This document shows positions 1 through 4,619 of a stretch of 5,296 nt of DNA, one piece after another. The DNA lies in assembly GCA_030043175.1 (NCBI GenBank), contig JASHYD010000677.1, forward strand, positions 1 to 5,296, given 5' to 3'. The position numbers and the translations under genes are program-made. The DNA is from Xanthobacteraceae bacterium (GTDB lineage Bacteria > Pseudomonadota > Alphaproteobacteria > Rhizobiales > Xanthobacteraceae). Each line of letters opens with the position of its first letter. Position 1 is the first letter of the stretch. The notes beneath the pieces were generated by a model. The model saw only the letters and a program-made list of their open reading frames with translations. It did no database searches and was not told the origin of the DNA.

Positions 1-130
1 CTTTCGCAAAAGATATGGCAGAAGATCATAATCCTGCAGGAGCTTACAACCGTGCCGGATAGTGCGACGGTTCCTCGCGACGGCGACAGGGCCGCCATTC
101 CCGCGACCGATTAGGCTCTTGTGGGCTGGC
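1..130. other. Downstream flank of the hydrolase, no supported gene
   Basis: This edge segment lies beyond the stop of the minus-strand hydrolase. On the plus strand one frame is open from the window edge to a TAG at 60-62 (about 19 codons) and another from the edge to a TAG at 112-114. Either could be the last codons of a gene that starts outside the window and converges on the hydrolase. Neither tail is recognisable. I found no strong hairpin followed by a T-run that would serve as the hydrolase terminator. Confidence 0.3.
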
Positions 131-1006
131 TCAATGCCGCTTGACGAACGTCAGAACGGTCGCGTTGAAAACGTCGGGGTGCTCCCAGGCGATCGCATGG
201 CCGGAATCCGGCACCATGACCCATTCATGGTTCGCCAAATGCGCCGCCCAGGCGCGCATCAGCGCCGGCGGCGCGAGGAGATCAGCATCGGCCGCCATCA
301 CCAGCACGGGCATTGTGAGGTGCTCAAGCTTGGCGAAGGTGTTCGCGCTGCGCAGCGGTTGGGCTGCGGCGCCTGCTTGCTGGGCACGCCTCTCGATTTC
401 GATCCAGCGCTTCGTCCCCTCCGGGTTGGCGCCACGGTATGACGGACCCACTTCCCGATACACCGCGGGCAGCTTGCGAAGCTCGGGAATTTCGATCCGG
501 GCGGTGAAATCTCGCATCTCCTTTTCGCCGAACTGTCCGGTGCTGGCGGCGACCACCAGGCTGCGCAGGCGGTCCGGGCGCCAGGCCGCATAGTCGATTG
601 CAATGAAGCCGCCGCCGGCTACTCCCACCAGGTGGAATTTGTCGAGCTTGAGGTGATCGGCCAGCGCGTCGAGATCGCCCGCAACACTGCCGGGTTGCCG
701 GCCAGTCGTTGGGTCTGCCATGCTCTTGCCCCAGCCCCGGCGGTCGAAGGCAATGACACGGTAGCCTTCCTGTGCAAAGGCCATCACCTGAGGCTCCCAA
801 CTCTCGCTGGTGCCGGTGTTGGCATGCAGGAGGACGATCGGCGTGCCGGCGCCCCCGGTGTCGGTGAACCACAGCTTGACGCCTGGAAGTTCCGCATACC
901 GGCCGGCAGGAGATGATTCGGCGGCGCGTCCGTGTGGCGCGAAACTCAAACCTGCAACCGCTAAGATCGCGGCAATTCGCAGCGAGCTTGGGCAAATGCT
1001 CCACAT
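131..1006 (-). CDS. Exported alpha/beta-hydrolase fold protein lacking the nucleophilic serine
   Basis: This is a 291-residue alpha/beta-hydrolase-fold protein, a usual length for the single-domain family. I chose the ATG at 1006 because GGAG (1013-1016) sits 6 bases upstream and because translation then begins with a signal peptide. That peptide has a hydrophobic stretch at about residues 9-23 and a possible cleavage site after GRA at 26-28. An in-frame ATG at 1174 would add 56 residues unlike a protein start. Fold landmarks are LLHANTG (59-65, oxyanion-hole strand, HG replaced by HA), FDRRGWGKS (87-95), the nucleophile elbow GVAGG (128-132), the acid D242 in AADADLLAPP, and H270 in DSGHAIAWEHP. 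The elbow residue expected to be Ser is A130 (codon GCC, 617-619), while the acid and His are kept. Classical ester hydrolysis through a Ser nucleophile is therefore doubtful; it may be a non-hydrolytic or binding member. It probably acts in the periplasm. The substrate is unknown. Confidence 0.9.
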   Translation of the reverse strand: MWSICPSSLRIAAILAVAGLSFAPHGRAAESSPAGRYAELPGVKLWFTDTGGAGTPIVLLHANTGTSESWEPQVMAFAQEGYRVIAFDRRGWGKSMADPTTGRQPGSVAGDLDALADHLKLDKFHLVGVAGGGFIAIDYAAWRPDRLRSLVVAASTGQFGEKEMRDFTARIEIPELRKLPAVYREVGPSYRGANPEGTKRWIEIERRAQQAGAAAQPLRSANTFAKLEHLTMPVLVMAADADLLAPPALMRAWAAHLANHEWVMVPDSGHAIAWEHPDVFNATVLTFVKRH

Positions 1007-1183
1007 CTTTTGCTCCGTGGTTGAAAGATAGCGAGCCTCATCGGGGTCTTCCCACGCTGAAGGCGGCGAGGAAGTTTCGCAAAAGGTGCCGTCGCGTACT
1101 GTCCAACCGGGCAAAGAATCTCGTTGAGCTGTGCCGCCGAGCCGACATGCAGAGGATGCCCGCGATGCCTTCACGGCTGAGCG
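1007..1183. other. Spacer between the small membrane protein and the hydrolase
   Basis: This 177-base gap must hold the leader of the hydrolase transcript. It contains most of a long inverted repeat described separately. On the minus strand a TTGGAC resembles a -35 box but has no good -10 at the right spacing, and CTATCT near 1027-1032 resembles a -10 without a good -35. I therefore do not call a promoter. Confidence 0.4.
1013..1016 (-). promoter_or_regulatory. Shine-Dalgarno of the hydrolase gene
   Basis: GGAG lies on the minus strand 6 bases before the ATG at 1006. It decides this start over the longer in-frame ATG at 1174. Confidence 0.7.
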
Positions 1184-1198
1184 TCATGCGGCTCGGCG
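1135..1198. repeat. Long inverted repeat at the 3' end of the small membrane-protein gene
   Basis: The arms are 1135-1149 and 1185-1198. They pair as CGCCGAGCCG/CGGCTCGGCG plus CATG/CATG, giving 14 base pairs with one bulged A at 1145, around a loop of about 35 bases. The right arm covers the last Ala codons and two bases of the stop codon of the 64-residue gene. On the minus strand it could block 3' exonucleases or help end that transcript. There is no T-tract on the minus side; on the plus side it is followed by a T-rich stretch (GTTTGTACTTTTG), although no plus-strand gene ends here. Confidence 0.6.
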
Positions 1199-1378
1199 TT
1201 TGTACTTTTGAAGCTCGCGGCGTGTCTCTGCCAGTTCTTGGGAAAGCCTATCTATTGTGCGATCGCGCTGGGCCAAATCGATCCGGAAAAACTGTTCCTG
1301 CCGGGTGAGAACCCGTCGCCTGTCAAGGTAAGCCGCAAGTATCATCATGAGTATTATCGTTACATTTTGCCACGTCAT
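1184..1378 (-). CDS. Small membrane-anchored coiled-coil protein (64 residues), unknown function
   Basis: I chose the ATG at 1378 because a perfect AGGAGG (1385-1390) stands 6 bases upstream. An in-frame start at 1426 would add 16 residues and place the ribosome site inside the gene. The protein opens with MTWQNV and a single hydrophobic segment at about residues 5-18 (VTIILMMILAAYL), followed at once by DRRR. The remainder, about 22-62, is highly charged and helix-prone (RQEQFFRIDLAQRDR, then DRLSQELAETRRELQKYKRR), with Leu and Ile spaced as in a coiled coil. By the positive-inside rule the C-terminal helix should be cytoplasmic. The architecture recalls small membrane-anchored oligomerising or scaffold proteins, but I do not recognise the family. 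The ideal Shine-Dalgarno and coherent architecture argue that it is real. A hairpin covers its stop region. No gene lies within 100 bases, so no partner is implied. Confidence 0.72.
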   Translation of the reverse strand: MTWQNVTIILMMILAAYLDRRRVLTRQEQFFRIDLAQRDRTIDRLSQELAETRRELQKYKRRAA

Positions 1379-1807
1379 CGCTTCCCTCCTGGCGGCCCTA
1401 ACGCCGTCCAGCAATTCGCCTGCCAAGCCTAAACTGGCGAAGCGGCGTATAGCTTGGGCGGGCCGCCGCCTACCGGCCGGACTGCCGCGCCATCTATGGC
1501 CACCTATCGATAGCAGCTATGAACTCGGGCTGCCACTGTGGCTTTACCAGCGTTTGGTATCGACATCTGAGTCGTTCGTCGGCTTCGCGGACCATTCGGC
1601 CTTCAATGCGAGCGCCTGATTGCCGTATCGCAGGCTAATGCCGCGGCGCTGACAAGCCTCAATGCGCCGTTGCGGCGCGGCGTTGTAGACGCAGAACGCG
1701 TCGGCGGTCCCCCTGCGCAGAGGTTCGAAGGGGCGACCACAAGGGCCGCGCCTCGACGAGGGGGTCCGAGAGAACTCGGCGGGCGCGCGCTGGGACGATC
1801 GGCGTAT
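1379..1807. other. 429-base intergenic region with small hairpins
   Basis: No reading frame here has a ribosome site or a convincing protein; the open frames have biased, Arg/Pro/Ser-rich translations typical of chance ORFs in GC-rich DNA. It must contain the 3' end of the downstream cupin transcript and the promoter of the 64-residue gene. Two short hairpins are visible: CCGAG-AGAA-CTCGG at 1766-1779, about 30 bases past the cupin stop, and GCGCCG-TTG-CGGCGC at 1664-1678. Neither is followed by a T-run on the minus strand, so termination there is only possible. I found no tRNA or other RNA gene. Confidence 0.4.
1385..1390 (-). promoter_or_regulatory. Consensus Shine-Dalgarno of the small membrane-protein gene
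   Basis: AGGAGG on the minus strand lies 6 bases before the ATG at 1378. It is the strongest ribosome site in the window and the main reason for accepting this short gene. Confidence 0.75.
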
Positions 1808-2218
1808 TTATTCCGCCACCGGCTCGGTTTGCGGCTTGTCCTTGTCTGTGATGTTGAGTTCGATGGAGCGCGCGGGCTTATCGGAGAGGTTCTGGTTGCG
1901 GTGGATGGTGCCGCGCGGAACGTAGATGAATTCACCGGCCTTGAGCACGCGCGGCGGCTGGCCCTTGATCGTGTAAGTGACCTCTCCCTCCTGCACAGCC
2001 CACCATTGGTCGCCCGGATGGCGATGAAATTGGTTTCCGGCGCCCGGCGGAATGACGACTGATTGCAGCCGCACCTGGCGCGTCGGGTCCTTCTCGAGCG
2101 GCATCACGAAATACGGCGTGGGCTGAAATCGCGGCCCCTGCGGCTGCGGCGTCTGCGAGAACGCCGGAGCCGCCACAGCGGTGGCCACGATGACGACTGG
2201 GACGATTAACTTGTGCAT
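1808..2218 (-). CDS. Exported single-domain cupin, downstream paralogue
   Basis: This 136-residue protein has a signal peptide (MHKLIVPVVIVATAVAAPAF, with probable cleavage after AFS at 19-21) followed by one cupin_2-type beta-barrel domain. Cupin motif 1 is G59-x5-H65-R-H67-P-G-D-Q71-x6-G78, so Gln replaces the usual Glu. Motif 2, GEFIYVPRGTIHRNQN (95-110), matches the consensus exactly and supplies H106. Expected metal ligands are therefore H65, H67, H106 and perhaps Q71. The GAGGGGGAG at 2221-2229 is the ribosome site. The protein is a paralogue of the gene at 2587-2991: I count 66 identities over the last 87 residues without gaps. Cupins range from dioxygenases and isomerases to sugar or ligand binders, so no reaction can be assigned. 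Export suggests a periplasmic role. A 368-base gap with its own promoter-like box suggests it can be transcribed apart from its paralogue. Confidence 0.92.
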   Translation of the reverse strand: MHKLIVPVVIVATAVAAPAFSQTPQPQGPRFQPTPYFVMPLEKDPTRQVRLQSVVIPPGAGNQFHRHPGDQWWAVQEGEVTYTIKGQPPRVLKAGEFIYVPRGTIHRNQNLSDKPARSIELNITDKDKPQTEPVAE

Positions 2219-2283
2219 GGCTCCCCCTCAATCCGAACACGCAAGCGGCGCGGTTCCGGTTCGTGAATGTGGACGCCCTGGAT

Positions 2284-2299
2284 GGACCGGTCCGGGCCC
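2284..2299. promoter_or_regulatory. Adjacent palindromes GGACCGGTCC and GGGCCC, possible operator
   Basis: A perfect 10-bp palindrome (2284-2293) abuts a perfect 6-bp one (2294-2299). They fall where transcription of the downstream cupin would start if the TATTAT at 2301-2306 is its -10. That position suits a repressor site, but palindromes of C and G are common by chance in this DNA. Confidence 0.25.
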
Positions 2300-2300
2300 G

Positions 2301-2306
2301 ATAATA
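2301..2306 (-). promoter_or_regulatory. Possible -10 box (TATTAT) of the downstream cupin gene
   Basis: The minus strand reads TATTAT within a short AT-rich patch. It would put the transcript start near 2294 and give a leader of about 75 bases. No good -35 lies 16-18 bases upstream, so it would need an activator or another sigma factor, or it is chance. Confidence 0.3.
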
Positions 2307-2408
2307 AACCAAAGAACGTCTACGCAGCACCGCCGCAGGTCTCGCTCAGACCCGATCCGACGCGGCTATGCTGGAACAGTTCGCGATATGACCGGATCGC
2401 TCCCCGGC

Positions 2409-2488
2409 GGCATGCCCTTTGCTGATCGCTGGCATCCACGGCTTTCTTGCGACCGATCAGTAGGCAAGAGCCGGCATGGCTGGCCATG
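2409..2488. repeat. Imperfect palindromic intergenic element
   Basis: CTGATCG (2422-2428) pairs with CGATCAG (2454-2460). Outside it, CATGCC (2411-2416) pairs with GGCATG (2473-2478), with unequal spacers. The right end adds a compact hairpin, CATGGC-TG-GCCATG (2475-2488). The minus strand around GTGGATGCC ... GGGCATG recalls, from memory, degenerate copies of the dispersed palindromic intergenic repeats common in Bradyrhizobium-type genomes. That family assignment is inference. Confidence 0.4.
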
Positions 2489-2536
2489 ACTCCTGCAGCA
2501 TGCTCAACGCAACCGTAAAATACCTTAATCGGCTTC

Positions 2537-2586
2537 GCGGCAGTCCCGCGCAAGCGGCAGTCCCGCGCAAGCGGCAGTCCCGCGCA
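2537..2586. repeat. 17-bp tandem repeat, nearly three copies, abutting a stop codon
   Basis: The unit GCGGCAGTCCCGCGCAA occurs perfectly at 2537-2553 and 2554-2570. A third copy at 2571-2586 matches for 16 bases before the stop codon (TAG on the minus strand, 2587-2589) of the upstream cupin. Each unit can fold a tiny GCGG/CCGC stem. The perfect identity of the copies suggests recent slippage duplication or selection on the 3' end of the transcript. Confidence 0.85.
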
Positions 2587-2991
2587 CTACTCGTCCACCG
2601 GCTCAAGGAGCGGCTTGTCCTTGTCCATGATGTTGAGTTCGATTGTACGGGACGGTTTGTCGGTGAGGTTCTGATTGCGATGGACCGTGCCGCGCGGAAT
2701 GTAGACGCTGTCGCCGACTTTGAGGGTGCGCGGCGGCTGGCCCTTGATGGTGAAGGTGACCTCTCCCTCCTGGACGGCCGACCATTGATCACCCGGGTGC
2801 CGGTGAAAGTTGTTGCCCTCTTTAGGAGGTATGGTGATCGACTGCAGCCGCACGAAGCGCGAGCCATCGTGCTCGAGCGGCGTCGTGTAGTAGACCTTCA
2901 CATTGGGATTAGGCGCCGGTGCTTGCGACCAGGCGAGGCCGCCGGCTGCGCCGATGGCGACGAGGGCAGCCGGAACGATCAGCTTGTTCAT
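2587..2991 (-). CDS. Exported single-domain cupin, upstream paralogue
   Basis: This 134-residue protein starts at the ATG at 2991, preceded 5 bases upstream by GGGAGG (2997-3002). The frame stays open to 3099, but those 36 extra residues contain the promoter and the ribosome site and are not protein-like. A signal peptide (MNKLIVPAALVAIG..., probable cleavage after AWS at 20-22) is followed by one cupin domain. The motif-1 region is KEGNNFHRHPGDQ with H63, H65 and Q69, Gln again replacing Glu. Motif 2 is GDSVYIPRGTVHRNQN (93-108) with H104. The domain core is nearly the same as in the gene at 1808-2218, including the identical stretches VQEGEV and TIKGQPPR and a shared MxKLIVP start, so the pair arose by duplication. 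Differences concentrate near the mouth of the barrel (W73 there is S71 here) and in the mature N-terminus. The role is unknown and probably periplasmic. Confidence 0.92.
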   Translation of the reverse strand: MNKLIVPAALVAIGAAGGLAWSQAPAPNPNVKVYYTTPLEHDGSRFVRLQSITIPPKEGNNFHRHPGDQWSAVQEGEVTFTIKGQPPRTLKVGDSVYIPRGTVHRNQNLTDKPSRTIELNIMDKDKPLLEPVDE

Positions 2992-3034
2992 GAGAACCTC
3001 CCCAGATTTATTCTTCCGTTTTTCAATTTCATCA

Positions 3035-3063
3035 ATGTTAGTGCATTTCCGCCCGTTGTGCAA
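3035..3063 (-). promoter_or_regulatory. Sigma-70-type promoter of the upstream cupin gene
   Basis: On the minus strand, TTGCAC (3058-3063) is followed after exactly 17 bp by TAACAT (3035-3040). Transcription would start near 3028, giving a leader of about 36 bases to the ATG at 2991 with the Shine-Dalgarno inside it. This is the best promoter match in the window. Confidence 0.6.
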
Positions 3064-3478
3064 AGAGGGCTCCGCTGCGTCGCAGGTCGGCAAAAACAAG
3101 CGTGTCCATCAAACCCAACAGCCGCGGGCACGCGCGCAACCGCTCGCTTTGACGCCCGCAACGAACGTCTGGATCGGCGGAATTGTCGAATTGCAGCGTC
3201 CTTCGCGGCGCAGCGATCGGACATCCAGATGCTGCTGCCATTGCTGCGATCGACTGGATCTTGATGGCCTGACGACATTTCCGACCATCGGCCGAGCTGC
3301 GATTAGTTTCCTGCCTCTAGCCTGGGATTGGGCACGCCGTTCGGATCGGTGCGCCGGGTCCGGGTGTCCCGCAAGCATCATCAATGCGCCGGCGGCGACT
3401 CGATCAGTCGGCTTGATTGCGCGCGTTCCTCCCAAAGTGAGCGTATCCGGGGGTTGCCTGCGAACTATCCGTACGTCC

Positions 3479-3513
3479 GTTCGTTTGCCCGACTTGAGCT
3501 CAGCAAAACGAAC
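3479..3513. repeat. Nested inverted repeat in the long intergenic region
   Basis: GTTCGTTT (3479-3486) and AAACGAAC (3506-3513) form a perfect 8-bp inverted repeat. The loop contains a second perfect 8-bp palindrome, TGAGCTCA (3495-3502). It could be a protein-binding site or part of an RNA structure. It lies about 130 bases upstream of the proposed plus-strand promoter. Confidence 0.4.
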
Positions 3514-3619
3514 TGACGCGGATCGTTTGCCGACCCGGTCACGCAACCCAGGCTTAATACTCGGAATGATAGCAGAGAGTCGCGGTTTCCATAGAAATAT
3601 GAAAGTCAATTGCAAGCGA

Positions 3620-3648
3620 TTGATTTCCGCACAAAATCGTCCAATTAT
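3620..3648 (+). promoter_or_regulatory. Candidate promoter of the 223-residue exported protein gene
   Basis: TTGATT (3620-3625), a 17-bp spacer and AATTAT (3643-3648) lie in a distinctly AT-richer patch (about 3580-3650). Transcription would begin near 3655, about 55 bases before the ATG at 3711. Both boxes are imperfect. Confidence 0.4.
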
Positions 3649-3668
3649 CCACTCACTTCTGCCTGAGC

Positions 3669-3690
3669 GCCCGTGTCTCGTAGAACGGGC
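3669..3690 (+). promoter_or_regulatory. Leader stem-loop before the 223-residue gene
   Basis: GCCCGT (3669-3674) pairs with ACGGGC (3685-3690) around a 10-base loop. It is followed by TTTGGGG and then the Shine-Dalgarno GGAGG (3701-3705). If the promoter is at 3620-3648, this hairpin sits in the 5' leader and could affect transcript stability or ribosome access. The stem is short and the role is inferred. Confidence 0.3.
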
Positions 3691-3710
3691 TTTGGGGTCC
3701 GGAGGGTGTA

Positions 3711-4382
3711 ATGCGGCATCGAGTCAATCCACTGGTCTTTGTGGTTTCTGTCAGCTTGTCGGCCGCGGCGGCGTTGCTTGGCGCAACCTGGGCGGCATCG
3801 GCAGCCGAGGGATGCTTCGAAAAACCAGGAAGAGAGATCGAGCTGGGTCACTGGTATTACCACACAGACCGGCTGCATCACCGGCGGTGCTGGTTCTTTG
3901 AACCATCAGACTCAGCGGTCACCCCGAGCGCATCCACTGAGCGAACGCCAGCCCCGAACGCGAATTACGATCCGCCGTGGTATTTCCGTTTCGCTACGGG
4001 CATCGCACAAACCTTTTCGGGAGAACCGAAACAAAACAGTATGTCGAGCCCTTCGACGGAAACTTCACAAAGTAATATATCGGCTTATTCGTCGGAACTC
4101 CCACAAAGCAGTATACTGAACAACCCAGGCTCAGTAACGCGAACCGCCTCGCCAAGGCACTCGACGATCCGTAAGATCGCGAGGCAGGATCAGCCGCAGC
4201 TTGCGCCGGCCCCGACGACAACTGGTCTTGCCAGCGCGGAACAGCATAACCAGGTGCCCCCGCAAAGTGCCGCCGAAAAGGACGAGAAGCAGGCACGGCA
4301 ACTCACCGATGCCGAGCGTCAGTCACTGTTCGAGGACTTCTTAAAGTGGTACCGGGACAGGGGTATCTACGGTCAGCCGTGA
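3711..4382 (+). CDS. Exported hypothetical protein with low-complexity centre (223 residues)
   Basis: GGAGG (3701-3705) stands 5 bases before the ATG. Residues 1-32 are a clear signal peptide (hydrophobic core 8-26, AxA-type site ASAA at about 29-32). The mature protein begins EGCFEKPG and continues with GHWYYHTDRLHHRRCWFFEP (46-65). This compact aromatic and His-rich block has Cys35 and Cys60 able to form one disulfide in the periplasm. It resembles, from memory, the HWYY...RxCW block of uncharacterised alphaproteobacterial exported proteins. Residues 66-190 are Ser/Thr/Pro/Gln-rich and probably disordered, and include three degenerate 12-residue units at Q108, Q120 and Q132. The C-terminus (about 188-221) is a charged helix ending LFEDFLKWYRDRGIY, which looks conserved and could bind a partner. 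There is no membrane anchor after the signal peptide and no enzymatic motif. The function is unknown. It converges on the oxidoreductase gene. Confidence 0.85.
   Translation: MRHRVNPLVFVVSVSLSAAAALLGATWAASAAEGCFEKPGREIELGHWYYHTDRLHHRRCWFFEPSDSAVTPSASTERTPAPNANYDPPWYFRFATGIAQTFSGEPKQNSMSSPSTETSQSNISAYSSELPQSSILNNPGSVTRTASPRHSTIRKIARQDQPQLAPAPTTTGLASAEQHNQVPPQSAAEKDEKQARQLTDAERQSLFEDFLKWYRDRGIYGQP
4032..4139 (+). repeat. Degenerate 36-bp repeat, three units, inside the exported protein gene
   Basis: Units begin at 4032, 4068 and 4104, each opening with CAAA and a TAT a few bases on. Units 1 and 2 agree at 22 of 36 positions by my count; the third keeps mainly its first 12 bases. The period is exactly 12 codons and preserves frame, giving Q-N-S-M, Q-S-N-I and Q-S-S-I at the unit starts. 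This stretch is visibly AT-richer than the rest of the gene. Confidence 0.5.
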
Positions 4383-4619
4383 GGTTTCGGGGAGTTTCGC
4401 CCCCAGCCTCCGGGCGTTGGGTTGGAATACGGCCTAAAGCGACATTGCAGACAGGTTAAGGACCACCCCTCGCTGCTGCGGCTGAAGCCGGGGATCGCCC
4501 CAGCGCGCGAGGCTCGCATCAGCTTTCGCGGCCGCTTGCCTGCGCTATAGGGTTGATGACAGACCTCAGCGCAGTGGATTTGCGGGCTACGGGAGATCGA
4601 CCAGATCGCCGGCTTGTGT
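4383..4619. other. Convergent intergenic region, no clear terminator
   Basis: Both neighbours end into these 237 bases. Visible structures are CGGCT-GA-AGCCG (4479-4490), GGGG-ATCG-CCCC (4490-4501, directly adjacent), and a weak GGGG/CCCC pair near 4389-4403. None is followed by a T-run on either strand, so any termination is Rho-dependent or uses a signal I cannot see. No gene is supported. Confidence 0.4.

Larger units (their letters stand above)
2219..2586. other. Spacer between the two cupin genes, rich in repeats
   Basis: No gene is supported in these 368 bases. Reading from the upstream cupin on the minus strand, it holds a 17-bp tandem repeat touching the stop codon, an imperfect palindromic segment at about 2409-2488, a TATTAT box, and two back-to-back palindromes at 2284-2299. 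A 77-codon minus-strand frame (2320-2553) crosses the palindromic segment and has no ribosome site or recognisable sequence. Confidence 0.45.
2992..3710. other. 719-base gene-free stretch between divergent genes
   Basis: The flanking genes diverge, so both promoters should lie here. A sigma-70-like promoter is visible at each end and is listed separately. The middle, about 3064-3600, has open frames on both strands (plus 2903-3901, minus 3109-3615 and others), but none has a ribosome site, and the translations are Arg/Ser/Pro-rich and unlike any family I know. A nested inverted repeat (3479-3513) is the clearest structure in it. The middle may be decayed coding sequence or carry an unrecognised RNA. 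Confidence 0.4.

Noticed and set aside
1007..1174. N-terminal extension of the hydrolase to an ATG at 1174
   Set aside because: The extension precedes a clear signal peptide and ribosome site at 1006 and overlaps the inverted repeat, so the shorter protein is right.
1720..1736. GGTTCGA followed by a GC-rich arm, resembling a tRNA T-loop
   Set aside because: No matching acceptor stem, D-arm or anticodon arm lies at the proper distance.
1670..2062. Plus-strand ORF of 130 codons opposite the downstream cupin
   Set aside because: It is antisense to a well-supported gene, has no ribosome site, and its similarity to the other antisense ORF (2476-3264) simply mirrors the cupin duplication.
2320..2553. 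Minus-strand ORF of 77 codons between the cupins
   Set aside because: It crosses the palindromic segment and part of the tandem repeat, has no Shine-Dalgarno, and the translation is not recognisable.
2537..2586. Tandem repeat considered as a CRISPR array
   Set aside because: The copies are contiguous with no spacers, the unit is only 17 bp, and there are no cas genes.
2476..3264. Plus-strand ORF of 262 codons opposite the upstream cupin
   Set aside because: It runs antisense through the cupin, its ribosome site and its promoter. The translation is Arg-rich and unlike a protein family.
3109..3615. Minus-strand ORF of 168 codons in the long intergenic region
   Set aside because: The start lies in the AT-rich patch without a Shine-Dalgarno, no motif is recognisable, and it ends within unsupported sequence. 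It could be a remnant, but I cannot support it.
2903..3901. Plus-strand ORF of 332 codons spanning the intergenic region
   Set aside because: It overlaps the cupin start antisense and the exported protein gene in another frame. It has no ribosome site and a low-quality composition, so it is an accident of high GC.
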